The notes beneath the pieces were generated by a model. That model was not told where the DNA came from, did no database searches, and saw only the letters and a program-made list of their open reading frames with translations. The position numbers and the translations under genes are program-made. A DNA stretch of 64,000 nt from assembly GCF_050871315.1 (NCBI RefSeq), contig NZ_JBJLRE010000007.1; one strand, 5' to 3'. Shown piece after piece: positions 41,150-50,900 of this stretch. The DNA comes from Kineococcus gynurae. GTDB taxonomy: Bacteria; Actinomycetota; Actinomycetes; Actinomycetales; Kineococcaceae. Positions within the stretch are counted from its first letter, which is position 1, and every line of letters begins with the position of its first letter.

Positions 41150-42259
41150 TCAGCCTGCGTGCTCAGCCTGACGGCGCCAGCGGATCCCGGAGGACAGGAA
41201 GCCGTCGATGTCGCCGTCGAAGACCGCGTCGGCGTTGCCGACCTCGTGGCTGGTGCGCAGGTCCTTGACCATCTTGTACGGCTGCAGGACGTAGGACCGC
41301 ATCTGGTTGCCCCACGACCCGGAGTCCTCGCCCTTCAGGGCGTCGAGCTCGGCCTGACGGTCCTGGCGGGCCTTCTCCAGCAGCTTGGCCTGCAGGACGC
41401 GCAGGGCGGCGGCCTTGTTCTGCAGCTGCGACTTCTCGTTCTGGCAGGTCACCACGATCCCGGTGGGGATGTGGGTCAGCCGGACCGCGGAGTCCGTGGT
41501 GTTGACCGACTGCCCGCCGGGACCCGAGGAGCGGTAGACGTCGACCCGGACGTCGTTCTCGGGGATGTCGATGTGGTCGGTCTCCTCCACCACGGGCAGG
41601 ACCTCGACGCCCGCGAAGGACGTCTGCCGCCGGCCCTGGTTGTCGAAGGGCGAGATGCGCACCAGGCGGTGCGTGCCCTGCTCGACCGAGAGCGTGCCGT
41701 AGGCGTAGGGCGCGGCCACCTTGAAGGTCGCCGACTTGATCCCCGCCTCCTCCGCGTAGGACGTGTCGTAGACCTCGGTCTTGTACCCGCGCCGCTCCGA
41801 CCAGCGCAGGTACATGCGCATCAGCATCTCGGCGAAGTCGGCGGCGTCCACGCCCCCGGCCTCCGAGCGGATGGTCACGAGCGCCTCGCGGGCGTCGTAC
41901 TCCCCCGACAACAACGTGCGGATCTCGAGGTCGTCCAGCGCCTTGCGGACCCCGGACAGCTCCCGTTCGGCCTCGGCGAGGGTGTCGGCGTCGTCCTCAC
42001 CCTCGGCCAGCTCGACCAGCACCTCGAGGTCGTCGATGCGCGAGCCCATCTTCTCGACCCGGTCCAGCTCGGCCTGCAGCGTGGAGAGGCGGCTGGTCAG
42101 CGCCTGCGCCTTCTCGACGTCGTCCCACAGGTCCGGCGCGGCCGCCTGCTCGGAGAGCTCGGCGACCTCGCCCCGCAGCCGGTCCAGGTCGGACACCTCA
42201 CGGATGGAGGCGTACTTGGAACGGAGTGCGCTGATCTCTACGGGGAAGTCGATGGCCAC
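41150..42259 (-). CDS. prfB: Peptide chain release factor 2
   Basis: 369 residues; terminates at UGA and UAA. The stop-codon-reading motif SPF is in VRISPFDNQGRRQ, and the catalytic GGQ is in SSGPGGQSVNTTDS. The frame is continuous, with no programmed +1 frameshift near codon 25 as occurs in E. coli, consistent with other actinobacteria. GTG at 42259 has TAAGCT 8 nt upstream, so it is probably leaderless. It heads the prfB-ftsE-ftsX-smpB-ssrA order. Confidence 0.97.
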   Translation of the reverse strand: MAIDFPVEISALRSKYASIREVSDLDRLRGEVAELSEQAAAPDLWDDVEKAQALTSRLSTLQAELDRVEKMGSRIDDLEVLVELAEGEDDADTLAEAERELSGVRKALDDLEIRTLLSGEYDAREALVTIRSEAGGVDAADFAEMLMRMYLRWSERRGYKTEVYDTSYAEEAGIKSATFKVAAPYAYGTLSVEQGTHRLVRISPFDNQGRRQTSFAGVEVLPVVEETDHIDIPENDVRVDVYRSSGPGGQSVNTTDSAVRLTHIPTGIVVTCQNEKSQLQNKAAALRVLQAKLLEKARQDRQAELDALKGEDSGSWGNQMRSYVLQPYKMVKDLRTSHEVGNADAVFDGDIDGFLSSGIRWRRQAEHAG

Positions 42260-42267
42260 GACCGTCG

Positions 42268-42273
42268 AGCTTA
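42268..42273 (-). promoter_or_regulatory. -10 hexamer TAAGCT, leaderless promoter of prfB
   Basis: TAAGCT on the minus strand ends 8 nt before the GTG at 42259; no Shine-Dalgarno is present. Confidence 0.6.
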
Positions 42274-42352
42274 CGCGGCCCGCGGGCGGCCCCCGACGGC
42301 CCGGGACCGCCCCCGGGCCGCCTCGCACCTCGGCCGGCTCCCCGGGGTGGGC

Positions 42353-43042
42353 TCAGGAGAAGGCGGAGGAGGGCAGGTCGGTCTCGTCCTCGCGCAGTGC
42401 GGTGACGATGCGGGTCGCGACCGCCTCCGGGTCCAGCCCCTGCGGCAGCTTCGGCGCGGTCCCGGCCACCGGTCGGGTCGCGAGGCCCGTCTCGGTGTGC
42501 GGCGGACGGATGTCGAGGACCCGGACCTTGGCCCGTCGCAGCTCCTTGCCCAGGGCGGCGTCGAAGGCGGACAACCCGGCCTTGGCGGCGGAGTAGGCCG
42601 CCATGTGCGGCATGGGGGTCTCGGCGACCACGGCCGAGACGACCGCGGCGAACGCGTCCCCGCGGTCCTTCGCCGCCGCGGTCAACGGCTCCACCGCCGC
42701 CCGGAGCAGGCGGATCGGCCCGACGAGGTCGGCCAGCAGGACCTCGTCGAGCAGGTCGTCGTCGGCGTCGGTGACCGGGCCGAAGGCCACGACCCCGGCG
42801 GCGTGGACGAGACCGTCGAGCCCGCCCAGCTCGGCGACCGCCCGCTCGACGACCTCGGCCGGGCCGCCCGGGGTGCTGAGGTCGGCGGCGACGGCGGTGC
42901 CCGGCAGGTCCGCCAGGCGCCCGGCGTCGCGGGCCGAGACGACGAGGGTCGCCCCGGCGGCCGCGAGCTGCTGCACGAGGGGGCGGCCGAGACCGCCGGA
43001 GGCGCCCGTGACGAGGATGCGGGCCTGGGAGAGATCGCTCAC
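42353..43042 (-). CDS. Short-chain dehydrogenase/reductase
   Basis: 229 residues. The cofactor loop ILVTGASGGLGRPLV, the NNAG-equivalent LVHAAGVVAFGP, a catalytic Ser in AAVVSAVVAE, and YSAAKAGLSAFD (YxxxK) are present. Arginine in VVSARDAGRLADL suggests NADP preference. GTG with TACCGT 7 nt upstream, so leaderless. Monocistronic; substrate unknown. Confidence 0.9.
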   Translation of the reverse strand: MSDLSQARILVTGASGGLGRPLVQQLAAAGATLVVSARDAGRLADLPGTAVAADLSTPGGPAEVVERAVAELGGLDGLVHAAGVVAFGPVTDADDDLLDEVLLADLVGPIRLLRAAVEPLTAAAKDRGDAFAAVVSAVVAETPMPHMAAYSAAKAGLSAFDAALGKELRRAKVRVLDIRPPHTETGLATRPVAGTAPKLPQGLDPEAVATRIVTALREDETDLPSSAFS

Positions 43043-43049
43043 CCCGACG

Positions 43050-43055
43050 ACGGTA
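43050..43055 (-). promoter_or_regulatory. -10 hexamer TACCGT, leaderless promoter of SDR gene
   Basis: TACCGT on the minus strand ends 7 nt before the GTG at 43042. Confidence 0.55.
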
Positions 43056-43121
43056 CGGACATCACGGCCGGACGCATCCGGTGATCCCGGGCCCGGCGGG
43101 GGCCCGGTGCGGCGGAGGGGC

Positions 43122-43601
43122 TCAGCGCAGGACCGCCACGGCCCGGGCGTCGACCCGGGCCGCGATCCCGGCCCGGAACCGTCCCGGCAGCAGGTCGGCG
43201 AACGGTGGGTGCAGGCGTGCGTCCAGCACGACGACCGCGGTGGTGCCGTCGGGGGACCCGGTCGCCGGGTCGACCGCCACGTCCGGCAACCCCGCGCCCA
43301 CGGCGGAGGCCCGGGACAGGTGCTCGCGGGCGACCCGGCGCACACCGGCGGGGTCCAGCGGCAACGGCCCGGCGCGCGTCCCCGTGTAGTAGGCCCGCAG
43401 GTCGACCTCGTCGGCCGCGTCCCGGGCCGCGGCGTCGGCCAGGGCGGTGAGTCGCTGCCGCTGCAGGTGGACGGCGGTGGCACTGCTCAGCACCAGGACG
43501 AGGAGCAGGGCCAGCAGGCCGAAGGCCAGGGACAGCAGCGCGATCCGTCCCTCGTCGCGTCCGGCCTCCACCGCCCCGACGCCGGGCCGCGGGCCGTTCA
43601 C
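43122..43601 (-). CDS. TadE/TadG-like pilus locus protein (Rv3654c-like)
   Basis: 159 residues. One N-terminal membrane helix (RIALLSLAFGLLALLLVLVL) after a short charged segment, then an extracytoplasmic domain with HLQRQRLTALADAAARDAAD, as in TadG-related minor pseudopilins. The GTG overlaps the preceding TadE gene stop (GTGA). Last gene of the tad cluster. Probably a minor pseudopilin that helps pilus biogenesis or secretion. Confidence 0.8.
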   Translation of the reverse strand: MNGPRPGVGAVEAGRDEGRIALLSLAFGLLALLLVLVLSSATAVHLQRQRLTALADAAARDAADEVDLRAYYTGTRAGPLPLDPAGVRRVAREHLSRASAVGAGLPDVAVDPATGSPDGTTAVVVLDARLHPPFADLLPGRFRAGIAARVDARAVAVLR

Positions 43602-44044
43602 GCCGGTCCCGGGGCGAGGAACCGGTCCACGACCGCGACCTCCGTGACCCGCACGAGCACCGTGCCCCGCTCGGTGAGCCCGGACAGCAACGGCAGGGGC
43701 ACGGTGACGCCCACCGTGGCGCGGACCTCGGCCTGCGGGGTGCGGCACGGGGTGGCCGAGCAGTGCAGGCGCAGGTCGCCCGCCCCGGCCGGGAACCCCT
43801 GGTCGCCCAGGGCGAGCACCACGGCCGCCCGCGCCCGCCGGGTGGCGAGCGCCGCCGGGTCGGAGGCGACCAGGAGCGCGGCCTGCCGGGCCGCCGTGCC
43901 CGCGGCGAAGGTGGCGGCCTGGACCCGTCCGAGGCAGAGCAGCAGGTAGGCGATCGGGACGAGCAGCAGCACCCCCACGGTGAGGAACTCGATCGCGGCG
44001 CTGCCGGCGTCACGGGGGCCGGCCCCGCGCGCGGACCCGGTCAC
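43598..44044 (-). CDS. TadE-like pseudopilin
   Basis: 148 residues. DAGSAAIEFLTVGVLLLVPI is the pseudopilin-type N-terminus: a glycine or serine cut site, an aliphatic helix and a Glu five residues in (AIEF). The extracytoplasmic part has two cysteines (LHCSATPCRTP). The GTG start overlaps the previous gene's stop and its own stop overlaps the next start, so translation is coupled on both sides. Confidence 0.82.
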   Translation of the reverse strand: MTGSARGAGPRDAGSAAIEFLTVGVLLLVPIAYLLLCLGRVQAATFAAGTAARQAALLVASDPAALATRRARAAVVLALGDQGFPAGAGDLRLHCSATPCRTPQAEVRATVGVTVPLPLLSGLTERGTVLVRVTEVAVVDRFLAPGPA

Positions 44045-44418
44045 GGCGCCTCCTCGGCCAGCGCGTGCCCGCGTACCTCCAGCGACCGCGCCGGTCCGGC
44101 CAGGGCCACGACCGGCAGCGGCGCGCGGACCACGACCTCCACCTCCGCGACCCCGTCCACGTCGACCACGCGGGCGCTGACGTCGCGGGCGTAGGCCGGG
44201 GACAGGGAGGCCGCGAGGAGCTCGCGGGTGCGTTGCGCCCCGGCCGCCGGGGAGACGGGCAGGCGCGCCCCCACCAGGGCGCCCGAGGTCGCGCAGTCGA
44301 TGGCCGTCGAACGCACGTGCTGGGCCAGGGCCAGCTGCAGGACCGCGGCGAAGAGCAGGGCCAGCAACCCGGCGACCATCGCGAACTCCGCGACGGCCGA
44401 CCCGTCGTCGGACCTCAC
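44041..44418 (-). CDS. TadE-like pseudopilin
   Basis: 125 residues. Short basic leader then DDGSAVAEFAMVAGLLALLF, a pseudopilin helix with the conserved Glu. An alanine-rich extracytoplasmic domain follows. GTG overlaps the stop of the small pilin-like gene (GTGA). Homologous in layout to mycobacterial Rv3655c-type genes. Confidence 0.82.
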   Translation of the reverse strand: MRSDDGSAVAEFAMVAGLLALLFAAVLQLALAQHVRSTAIDCATSGALVGARLPVSPAAGAQRTRELLAASLSPAYARDVSARVVDVDGVAEVEVVVRAPLPVVALAGPARSLEVRGHALAEEAP

Positions 44419-44618
44419 AGCCCGGCGACGACCGTGTCGATCGCCTGGGTGAAGACGGCACCGAGACGGGGTGCGGCCACCGCCCACAGACCGACCACCA
44501 GACCAGCGGTCATGATCGTGACGAGCACCCACCCGGGGACGTCGCCGCGGTCGGCGGGGCCGCCGCTGGCGAAGCGGGTCCGGAGCAGGACGAGCAGGGT
44601 GACGAGCGGACGGGGCAC
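44415..44618 (-). CDS. Small Flp-pilin-like protein
   Basis: 67 residues. A cytoplasmic leader of about 27 residues, then a G-D junction and one membrane helix (PGWVLVTIMTAGLVVGLWAV). Size and place fit a Flp-type pilin between TadC and TadE genes, but the Glu at position 5 that Flp pilins normally have is replaced by Trp, and no GxxxxEY motif is seen. It may be a pilin variant processed differently or a membrane assembly factor. Confidence 0.7.
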   Translation of the reverse strand: MPRPLVTLLVLLRTRFASGGPADRGDVPGWVLVTIMTAGLVVGLWAVAAPRLGAVFTQAIDTVVAGL

Positions 44619-44725
44619 GGGGACTCCTGGGGACGGTGGGCGAGCGTTCGGACGGTTCTGCCCGGATCGGGGGGCGCGGCGGGGTCGGGCGGGGATCGGG
44701 CTGGGTCTCGCGGGGATCGGGCGGC

Positions 44726-45643
44726 TCAGGGGCCGAGCGAGAGCGAGGACACCCCCGGGTACACGGCGAAGACGACGGTGGTGGGCAGCACGAGGAAGAC
44801 CACGGGCACGAGCATCAGCACCTCCTTGCGTCCGCCCTCCTCGAGCAGCCGACGCCGTTCCGCGTCACGGGCGTCTGCGGCCTGGGCCCGCAGGACCCCG
44901 GCCAGCGGGCTGCCCCGCACCACCGCCACGGCCACCGCGTCGGCGAAACGCTCCAGCTCGACGACGCCGCTTCGCCGGGCCATCGCGACCAGCGCGTCGA
45001 CGACGGTCGTCCCCGTCCCGACCTCGGCGAGGACCTCGCGCACCGCGTCGCCGAGCGGGCCCCGGGCCGCGGACACCCGGTGCAGCGCGGCCAGGACGTC
45101 CTCACCGGCGGCCACCGACAGCGCGAGCAGCTCGGCGACGACCGCGAACTCCTCGACCATGCGGCGGCGCCGGCGACGCACGGCCACGGTGAGGGCCCGG
45201 TCGCGGGCGGCGGCCCCGCCCGCGGCTCCGGCGACGAGCAACGCCAGCAGGGACGTCGGGCCGAGCCCGCGGTGCCAGGCGGCACCGCCGGCGAGCAGCA
45301 GGGTGAGCGCCCCGCCCAGGGCCGCGCAGACCACCTGCTGCGCGCGGAACCGGCCGAGGTCGGCCCGCGGGTCCAGGACGTGCAGGCGGGCCAGCGTGCC
45401 GCCCGGGGAGTCCGCGACCACCGGGCTCCAGGGCGTGATCCCGTCCGCACCCGGGCCGATGCCCGAGGGGCGCCCCGCCAGCGCCGCGAACCAGCGCCGC
45501 AGCGGTCCCGGGGCGACCGTCCGCCCGAGGTAGGGCTCGACCCGTCCGGCCAGGCCCGGACGCCGCCAGGGCCGCCCCGTCCAGGTGAGCAGGGCCCCGG
45601 CGCCCAGGGCCAGCCCCAGACCGGCCCCGGTCACGGCGCTCAC
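44726..45643 (-). CDS. tadC: Tad secretion inner-membrane protein TadC (GspF family)
   Basis: 305 residues with N- and C-terminal membrane helices and the T2SSF domain (EEFAVVAELLALSVAAGEDV, VELERFADAVAVAVVRGSPL). It forms the platform on which the ATPase works. GTG overlaps the TadB stop (GTGA). A gap of 107 nt with two GGGGATCGGGC direct repeats separates it from the small pilin-like gene. Confidence 0.88.
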   Translation of the reverse strand: MSAVTGAGLGLALGAGALLTWTGRPWRRPGLAGRVEPYLGRTVAPGPLRRWFAALAGRPSGIGPGADGITPWSPVVADSPGGTLARLHVLDPRADLGRFRAQQVVCAALGGALTLLLAGGAAWHRGLGPTSLLALLVAGAAGGAAARDRALTVAVRRRRRRMVEEFAVVAELLALSVAAGEDVLAALHRVSAARGPLGDAVREVLAEVGTGTTVVDALVAMARRSGVVELERFADAVAVAVVRGSPLAGVLRAQAADARDAERRRLLEEGGRKEVLMLVPVVFLVLPTTVVFAVYPGVSSLSLGP

Positions 45644-46524
45644 GCGAACACCCGTCTCGGGGCGGGCAACCGGGCGATGCGCAGCATCGACAGGTAGGCG
45701 ACCACCGACCCGAGCGCCCCGAGGAGCAGGACGACGCCTCCGGTGGCGTTTCGGAAGGCGTCCAGGGCCCCCGGTCGCGTGGCCAGCAGCGCGAGCACGA
45801 TCCAGGGGGCGGCCACCCCCAGCCGGGCCGCGGTCACCGTCCAGCTCTGCCGGGCCAGCAGCTCCGAACGGGTCCGGGCGTCCTCGCGCAGGTAGGTCGA
45901 CAGGGACCGCAGGGTGCTGCCCACGTCGCTGCCCCCCACCTGCCGGGTCATCCGCAGCACCGCGGCGATCCGGTCGGCGACCGGGTCGGCGAGGCGGTCG
46001 CACAGCTGGTCCAGCTCGACCTCGAAGGACCCCGACACCCGGTAGGCGACCGCGAAGGCGGCGAAATCGGGGCGCAACGCCACCGGCCCCCGTTCGGCGA
46101 GGTGGCAGACCGCCTCGGGCAGCGCGGCCCCCGCGCGCACGGCCGACCCGAGATGGTCGACGACGTCGGGCCAGGCCTCGGCCCGACGCACCGCCCGGGC
46201 ACGGACCCGGGTCCGCAGCAGCAGCAGCGGGGCGGCGGCGACGGCGCCGGCCGCGAGCAGGGCGAGGGTTCCCACCCCGGTGAGGGCCTGCACCAAGGCC
46301 GCCACCACGAGGGCGGGGATCGACACGGCGAGCAACGCGACGACCACCGGCACCCCCGCGAGGCCCGCCGCGTCGAGCCGTCGGCGCAGGGGCCGGGACC
46401 GTCGTCGGAGGGAGCGGGGGGACGCGGGCCAGCACGACCACCAGAGGCAGAACACGCCGCCCGCGAGGAGGACACCCACCAGCACGGCCGGGGTTCCGGG
46501 AGCCGTCGGGAACGACGGGCTCAT
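45640..46524 (-). CDS. tadB: Tad secretion inner-membrane protein TadB (GspF family)
   Basis: 294 residues. Two N-terminal membrane helices, the T2SSF domain (VVDHLGSAVRAGAALPEAVC, SGSFEVELDQLCDRL), and two C-terminal helices. Paired with TadC as in all Tad systems. ATG overlaps the tadA stop (ATGA). Confidence 0.88.
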   Translation of the reverse strand: MSPSFPTAPGTPAVLVGVLLAGGVFCLWWSCWPASPRSLRRRSRPLRRRLDAAGLAGVPVVVALLAVSIPALVVAALVQALTGVGTLALLAAGAVAAAPLLLLRTRVRARAVRRAEAWPDVVDHLGSAVRAGAALPEAVCHLAERGPVALRPDFAAFAVAYRVSGSFEVELDQLCDRLADPVADRIAAVLRMTRQVGGSDVGSTLRSLSTYLREDARTRSELLARQSWTVTAARLGVAAPWIVLALLATRPGALDAFRNATGGVVLLLGALGSVVAYLSMLRIARLPAPRRVFA

Positions 46525-47759
46525 GCGGCACCGGCCAGGATGCGCGGGAGGTCCAGGCCCAGCCGGGCGAACCTCTCCCGGTGGGGGGGCCACCCGCTGC
46601 CCCGACGGAGCTCGGCCGTCACCGGGTCGCGCCGGAACACCGACGCGGTCTCGACGACCCCGGCCTCGACCCGTCCGGGCACGGCGAGGATCTCCTCGAC
46701 CCGACGGGTGCCCTCCGGCGAGGTCGCGACGTGGACCACGAGGTCGACGGCGGCGGCCACGGCCGGCACCACGAACGGGGAGGTGACGTTCTCCCCGGCG
46801 AGCAGGGGCAGCAGGCACATCTTGGCCACGGCGTCGGCCGCGGAGTTCGCGTGCACGGTGGCCGCCCCGGGAGTTCCGGAGTTCAGGGCGATCAGCAGGT
46901 CCAGGCTCTCGGCCTGGCGGACCTCGCCGACCACCAGCCGGTCGGGACGCATCCGCAGCGCTTCCTTCACCAACCGCCGCAGCGGGATCTCCCCGCGTCC
47001 CTCGAGGTTCTCCCCGCGGCACTGCAGGGCGACGTGGTCACGGGAACCCGTCCGGAGTTCGAAGACCTCTTCGCAGGAGACGATCCGCTGCTGGGGTGGG
47101 ACGGCGGCCAACAGGCAGGACAGCAGGGTCGTCTTCCCCGCGCCGACCCCGCCGGAGACGAGGACGTTCAAGCCGGCCACCATCGCCGCCCGGAGGAACC
47201 CGGCCGCGGGTGCGGTCAGCGAACCGAGGACGACGAGATCCTCCAGGCGGTGCGCGCGGGCCACGAACCGCCGGATGTTCACGGCCCAGTGCTCGCGCGT
47301 GACGTCGGGGACGACGACGTGCAGCCGGGAACCGTCGGGCAGCGTCGCGTCGACGAACGGGCTGGACAGGTCCACCCGGCGACCGCTCGGGGACAGCATG
47401 CGCTGCACCAGGTCTGCGACCGTCGAGGCGTCGAGGATGGTCGTCGTGAGTTCGGGGCGACCGTTGCGGGCGACGAACACCTTGTCGGGTTCGTTGATCC
47501 AGATCTCCTCGACCTCGGGGTCGTCGAAGTAGGGCTGCAACGGGCCGTACCCCGAGACGGCCGCGAGCACCTCCCGACCGGCGCGCTCCCGGTCGAGCAG
47601 GGGCGGGACCGAACCGTCGAGGGAACGCAGGTCGTAGGCGGTCAGCGCGCTCTGCACGAGCGCCCTGACCTCCTCGTCCCCGGGGCGGGAGTTCCCGGCC
47701 GAGATGAGCCGCCGCAGTTCGTCCCGGACCCCGGCCTCGACCTGTCGTACCGCCTCCAC
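46521..47759 (-). CDS. tadA: Tad/CpaF-type secretion ATPase
   Basis: 412 residues from the GTG at 47759; a GTG eight codons upstream (47783) is also possible. The start chosen has AAGGGGGAGG immediately upstream and the -10 TACGGT at 47813-47818. Walker A is SGGVGAGKTTLLSCLL; the Asp box, Walker B region PDRLVVGEVRQAESLD and the His box (GTPGAATVHANSAAD) are intact. Hexameric ATPase that powers pilin assembly. First gene of the operon to 43122. No tadZ/cpaE or prepilin peptidase gene adjoins it. Confidence 0.93.
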   Translation of the reverse strand: MEAVRQVEAGVRDELRRLISAGNSRPGDEEVRALVQSALTAYDLRSLDGSVPPLLDRERAGREVLAAVSGYGPLQPYFDDPEVEEIWINEPDKVFVARNGRPELTTTILDASTVADLVQRMLSPSGRRVDLSSPFVDATLPDGSRLHVVVPDVTREHWAVNIRRFVARAHRLEDLVVLGSLTAPAAGFLRAAMVAGLNVLVSGGVGAGKTTLLSCLLAAVPPQQRIVSCEEVFELRTGSRDHVALQCRGENLEGRGEIPLRRLVKEALRMRPDRLVVGEVRQAESLDLLIALNSGTPGAATVHANSAADAVAKMCLLPLLAGENVTSPFVVPAVAAAVDLVVHVATSPEGTRRVEEILAVPGRVEAGVVETASVFRRDPVTAELRRGSGWPPHRERFARLGLDLPRILAGAA

Positions 47760-47812
47760 GACCTCCCCCTTCCCGTGCGCCACCCGGGTCGGATCCCGGG
47801 TGGGTGCGGGTC

Positions 47813-47822
47813 ACCGTAGGTT
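47813..47822. promoter_or_regulatory. Overlapping divergent -10 hexamers for tadA and the FHA/FtsK gene
   Basis: TACGGT on the minus strand (47813-47818) and TAGGTT on the plus strand (47817-47822) overlap by two bases, so the two promoters may exclude each other. The minus-strand start would give a leader of about 50 nt to the GTG at 47759. Confidence 0.4.
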
Positions 47823-47922
47823 CTGCCGGAGCCTGCGCGTTCGGGTGATGTGGACAACTCCGTCGGACCCGGTCGCTGTGGACGACGGCGGGCGCCGGGT
47901 CCGGCGCTGCCACCATCCCCGG

Positions 47923-50900
47923 GTGCAGCTGAGGTGGGAGGTCGACGGGATCGCGGTGGTGGTCGAGGCCGCCCCCGGGACGGGTTTCGACGCCGTCCGG
48001 GAAGCCGTGGCGGCCGTGGCGGACCGGCCGGCCGTGACCGCGTGGTGGGTCGGCGGCGCCCAGCTCGGGGCCGGGCACGTCCTGGGTCGTCCGCCCCTGC
48101 TGCAGGGGGCCCGGTTGTCCTCCCGTCCCGGAGGGCCGCGACCGCGTGAGCGGGACGGGATCGCCGTGATGGTCGACGGCGGCCCGGACGCCGGTGCGTG
48201 CCGGTTCCTGGCGCCCGGGCCCCACGTGATCGGTCGCCGGGCCGCGGGCGGGGTGCGCATCGACGACCCGGCGTTGTCGCGCGAGCACCTGCTGCTCTCC
48301 GTCGGGTCCGACGGAACCGTGACCGCGGAGGACCTCGGGTCGACCAACGGCACCCGCCGGTGGGGCGCCGGCGGGCTCGCGTCCGGGCCCGGTCCGTCCG
48401 CCCCGATCGGTCCCGGTCCGGTCCCGTTGCCGCGCGCCTCGACGCTGCTCCCCGGTGACAGCCTGATCCGGGTCGCCCCCGACCCGGTCCCCGGGGCGGC
48501 GGTCCGGGCCGACGGGGAGGGCCACCTCCTCCTCAACCCCTACCCGCGGTTGCCGGGCTCCACCGTGGCGACGGTGCTGACCTGGCCCGAGCTCCCGGCC
48601 GCGCGGTCCCCGCACCGGCTCCCGGTCGCGGCCCTCCTCGTCCCGCTGGGCACCGCCGTCGTCCTCGCGCTGGTCTGGAGCCCCCTGTCGCTGCTGCTCG
48701 GCCTGGCGACCCCGCTCCTGGTCGGGCTGCAGTGGGTCGGCGAGCGCCGCCACGCCCGCAGCACGAGCGGCCGCGAACGGGCGGGGGTGGAGCAGGAGCG
48801 GGACCGGCTCCGCCGCCTCCACGGGCGGGCCCTGGCCGAGGAGACGGTCCGGCGCCACGACGCGTGGCCGGGCCCGGCCACCCTGCTGGCCGAGGTCGCG
48901 GCCCCCGGCACCCGCGTGTTCGCCCGTGCCCCGGGCGACGAGGACCACCTGCACCTGCGGGTGGGTCTGGGTGAGCTGCCCGCGGCCTGCCGCCTGGAGC
49001 GGCGGGCCGGGACGGTCGGGGGCCCTGAGGGTCCGGATGCCGGGAGCGACGACCGGACGCCCGACGCGGGGCGCCCCGGGTCCCCACCCCCCTCCCGGCT
49101 TCTCGACGTCCCGGTGACCGTGGACCTCGAGGCGCTCGGGATCCTGGGTGTGGCCGGCGGTCGCGAGCGGGTCGTGGCCTCGGCCCGGTTCCTGATCGCG
49201 CAGCTCCTGGCCTGGCACCGACCCGGTGCGGTACGGGTGCAGGTGCTGGCGGCGGACACCGAGCGGGCCCGGTCCTGGCGGTGGACAGAGGACCTGCCGC
49301 ACGTCCCCACCCCCGTCCTGGTCGGGGACGCCGCGGTCGGGGCGCTGCGCCGACTCGCCGCCCCCCCGCCGCGGGACGGACGGGGCGACGGGCGCGACCG
49401 TCCGCCCGGTCCGGTCACGGTGCTGCTCGTCGACGGGACCGACGACCTGCGCCGTCGGGGGCCCCTGGCGCAGGTGCTCAGCGGTGGAGGGGTGCTGGCC
49501 GTGTGCCTCGACTCGACGCGGGCCCGGCTGGCGGCGGAGTGCCGGGGCGTGCTGGACCTGTCCGCCGACGGTCGGGGGCGTCTGGTGCTGCCGGGGACGG
49601 AGCACGTCGTCCGCGTCGACGGCGTGGACGCGGCCTGGGCCCGGGAGGTGGCCGGGGGGCTCGCCCCGCTGCGCGAGGCGGGGCCGGGACCCGCCGACAC
49701 GCCACCGACGGGTCGCCGGTTGCCCGAGCTGCTGGGTCTGCCCGCGACCGGATCCGGGCGTCGGCGGGCCGTGGCCGCCCGGTGGGACGCACCGGCACCC
49801 GGCGGGCTCGCCACCCCGTTGGGGACGGTGGCCGGCGGAGGCGTCTGGGTGCTGGACCTGGTCCAGGACGGCCCGCACGTGCTGGTCGCCGGGACCACCG
49901 GGGCCGGCAAGTCGGTCCTGCTGCGCTCGCTCGTGCTGGGGTTGGCGCTCGGGCACCCCCCGGAGCGGCTGCAGTTCGTCCTCGTCGACTTCAAGGGCGG
50001 GGCCGCCTTCGCCGCGGCGGCGGACCTGCCGCACGTCGCCGGTCTGGTCACCGACCTGGACGACCGGACGGCCGCCCGGGTCCTGCGCTCGCTCGGTGCG
50101 GAGGTCCGGCGCCGGGAACGGGAGCTGGCGGTGCTCGGGGCGCCCGACGTCGCTGCCGTCCCGGCCGGGCACCCGGTCGCGGCCCGGTTGCCTCGTCTGG
50201 TCGTGGTCGTGGACGAGTTCCGGGTGCTCGGGGAGGAGCTGCCCGAGTTCGTGCCGGGCCTCGTCCGGCTCGCCGCCGTGGGCCGCTCCCTCGGCATCCA
50301 CCTGGTGCTGGCGACCCAACGCCCGGCCGGGGCCGTGAGCCCCGAGATCCGGGCGAACGTCGACCTCCGCATCGCGCTGCGCGTGGCCGACCGGGCCGAC
50401 TCCGAGGACGTCCTCGCCGATCCCCGGGCCGCGTCGATCGACCCGGCCACCCCCGGCCGGGGTCTGGCGCGGACGTCGGACGGTCGGTTGTCCGAGGTCC
50501 AGGTGGCCGCGACGTCGGGGCCGGTTCTCGCGGACCCGACGGGGCCCCGCGTCCGCCGACGCGACCAGGCCCCTCCGCCGACCACCGCGGTCGACGACGT
50601 GACCGAGATCGTCACCGTGCTCGCCGACGTGACCCGCCGGCGCGACCGCCCCCTCCCGTCCCCGCCGTGGCTCCCGCCGCTGCCGTTCCCGGTGGACCCG
50701 GCCGATCCGGCGCCCACCGGCCCGGACCTCCTGCCCTGGGGCATGCTCGACGAACCCGACGCCCAGCGCCGGTCCGTCGCGGGGTGGGACCTGGGTTCGG
50801 CCGGGCACCTGCTGGTCGTCGGGACGACCCGCAGCGGACGCTCGACGCTGCTGCGGACGCTGGCCCGGGCGGGCGCCCGTCTTGCCGCCGAGGTCGTGGT

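Noticed and set aside
42150..42259. Programmed +1 frameshift in prfB
   Set aside because: The reading frame is continuous from the GTG through SPF and GGQ; there is no in-frame TGA or slippery CTTTGA.
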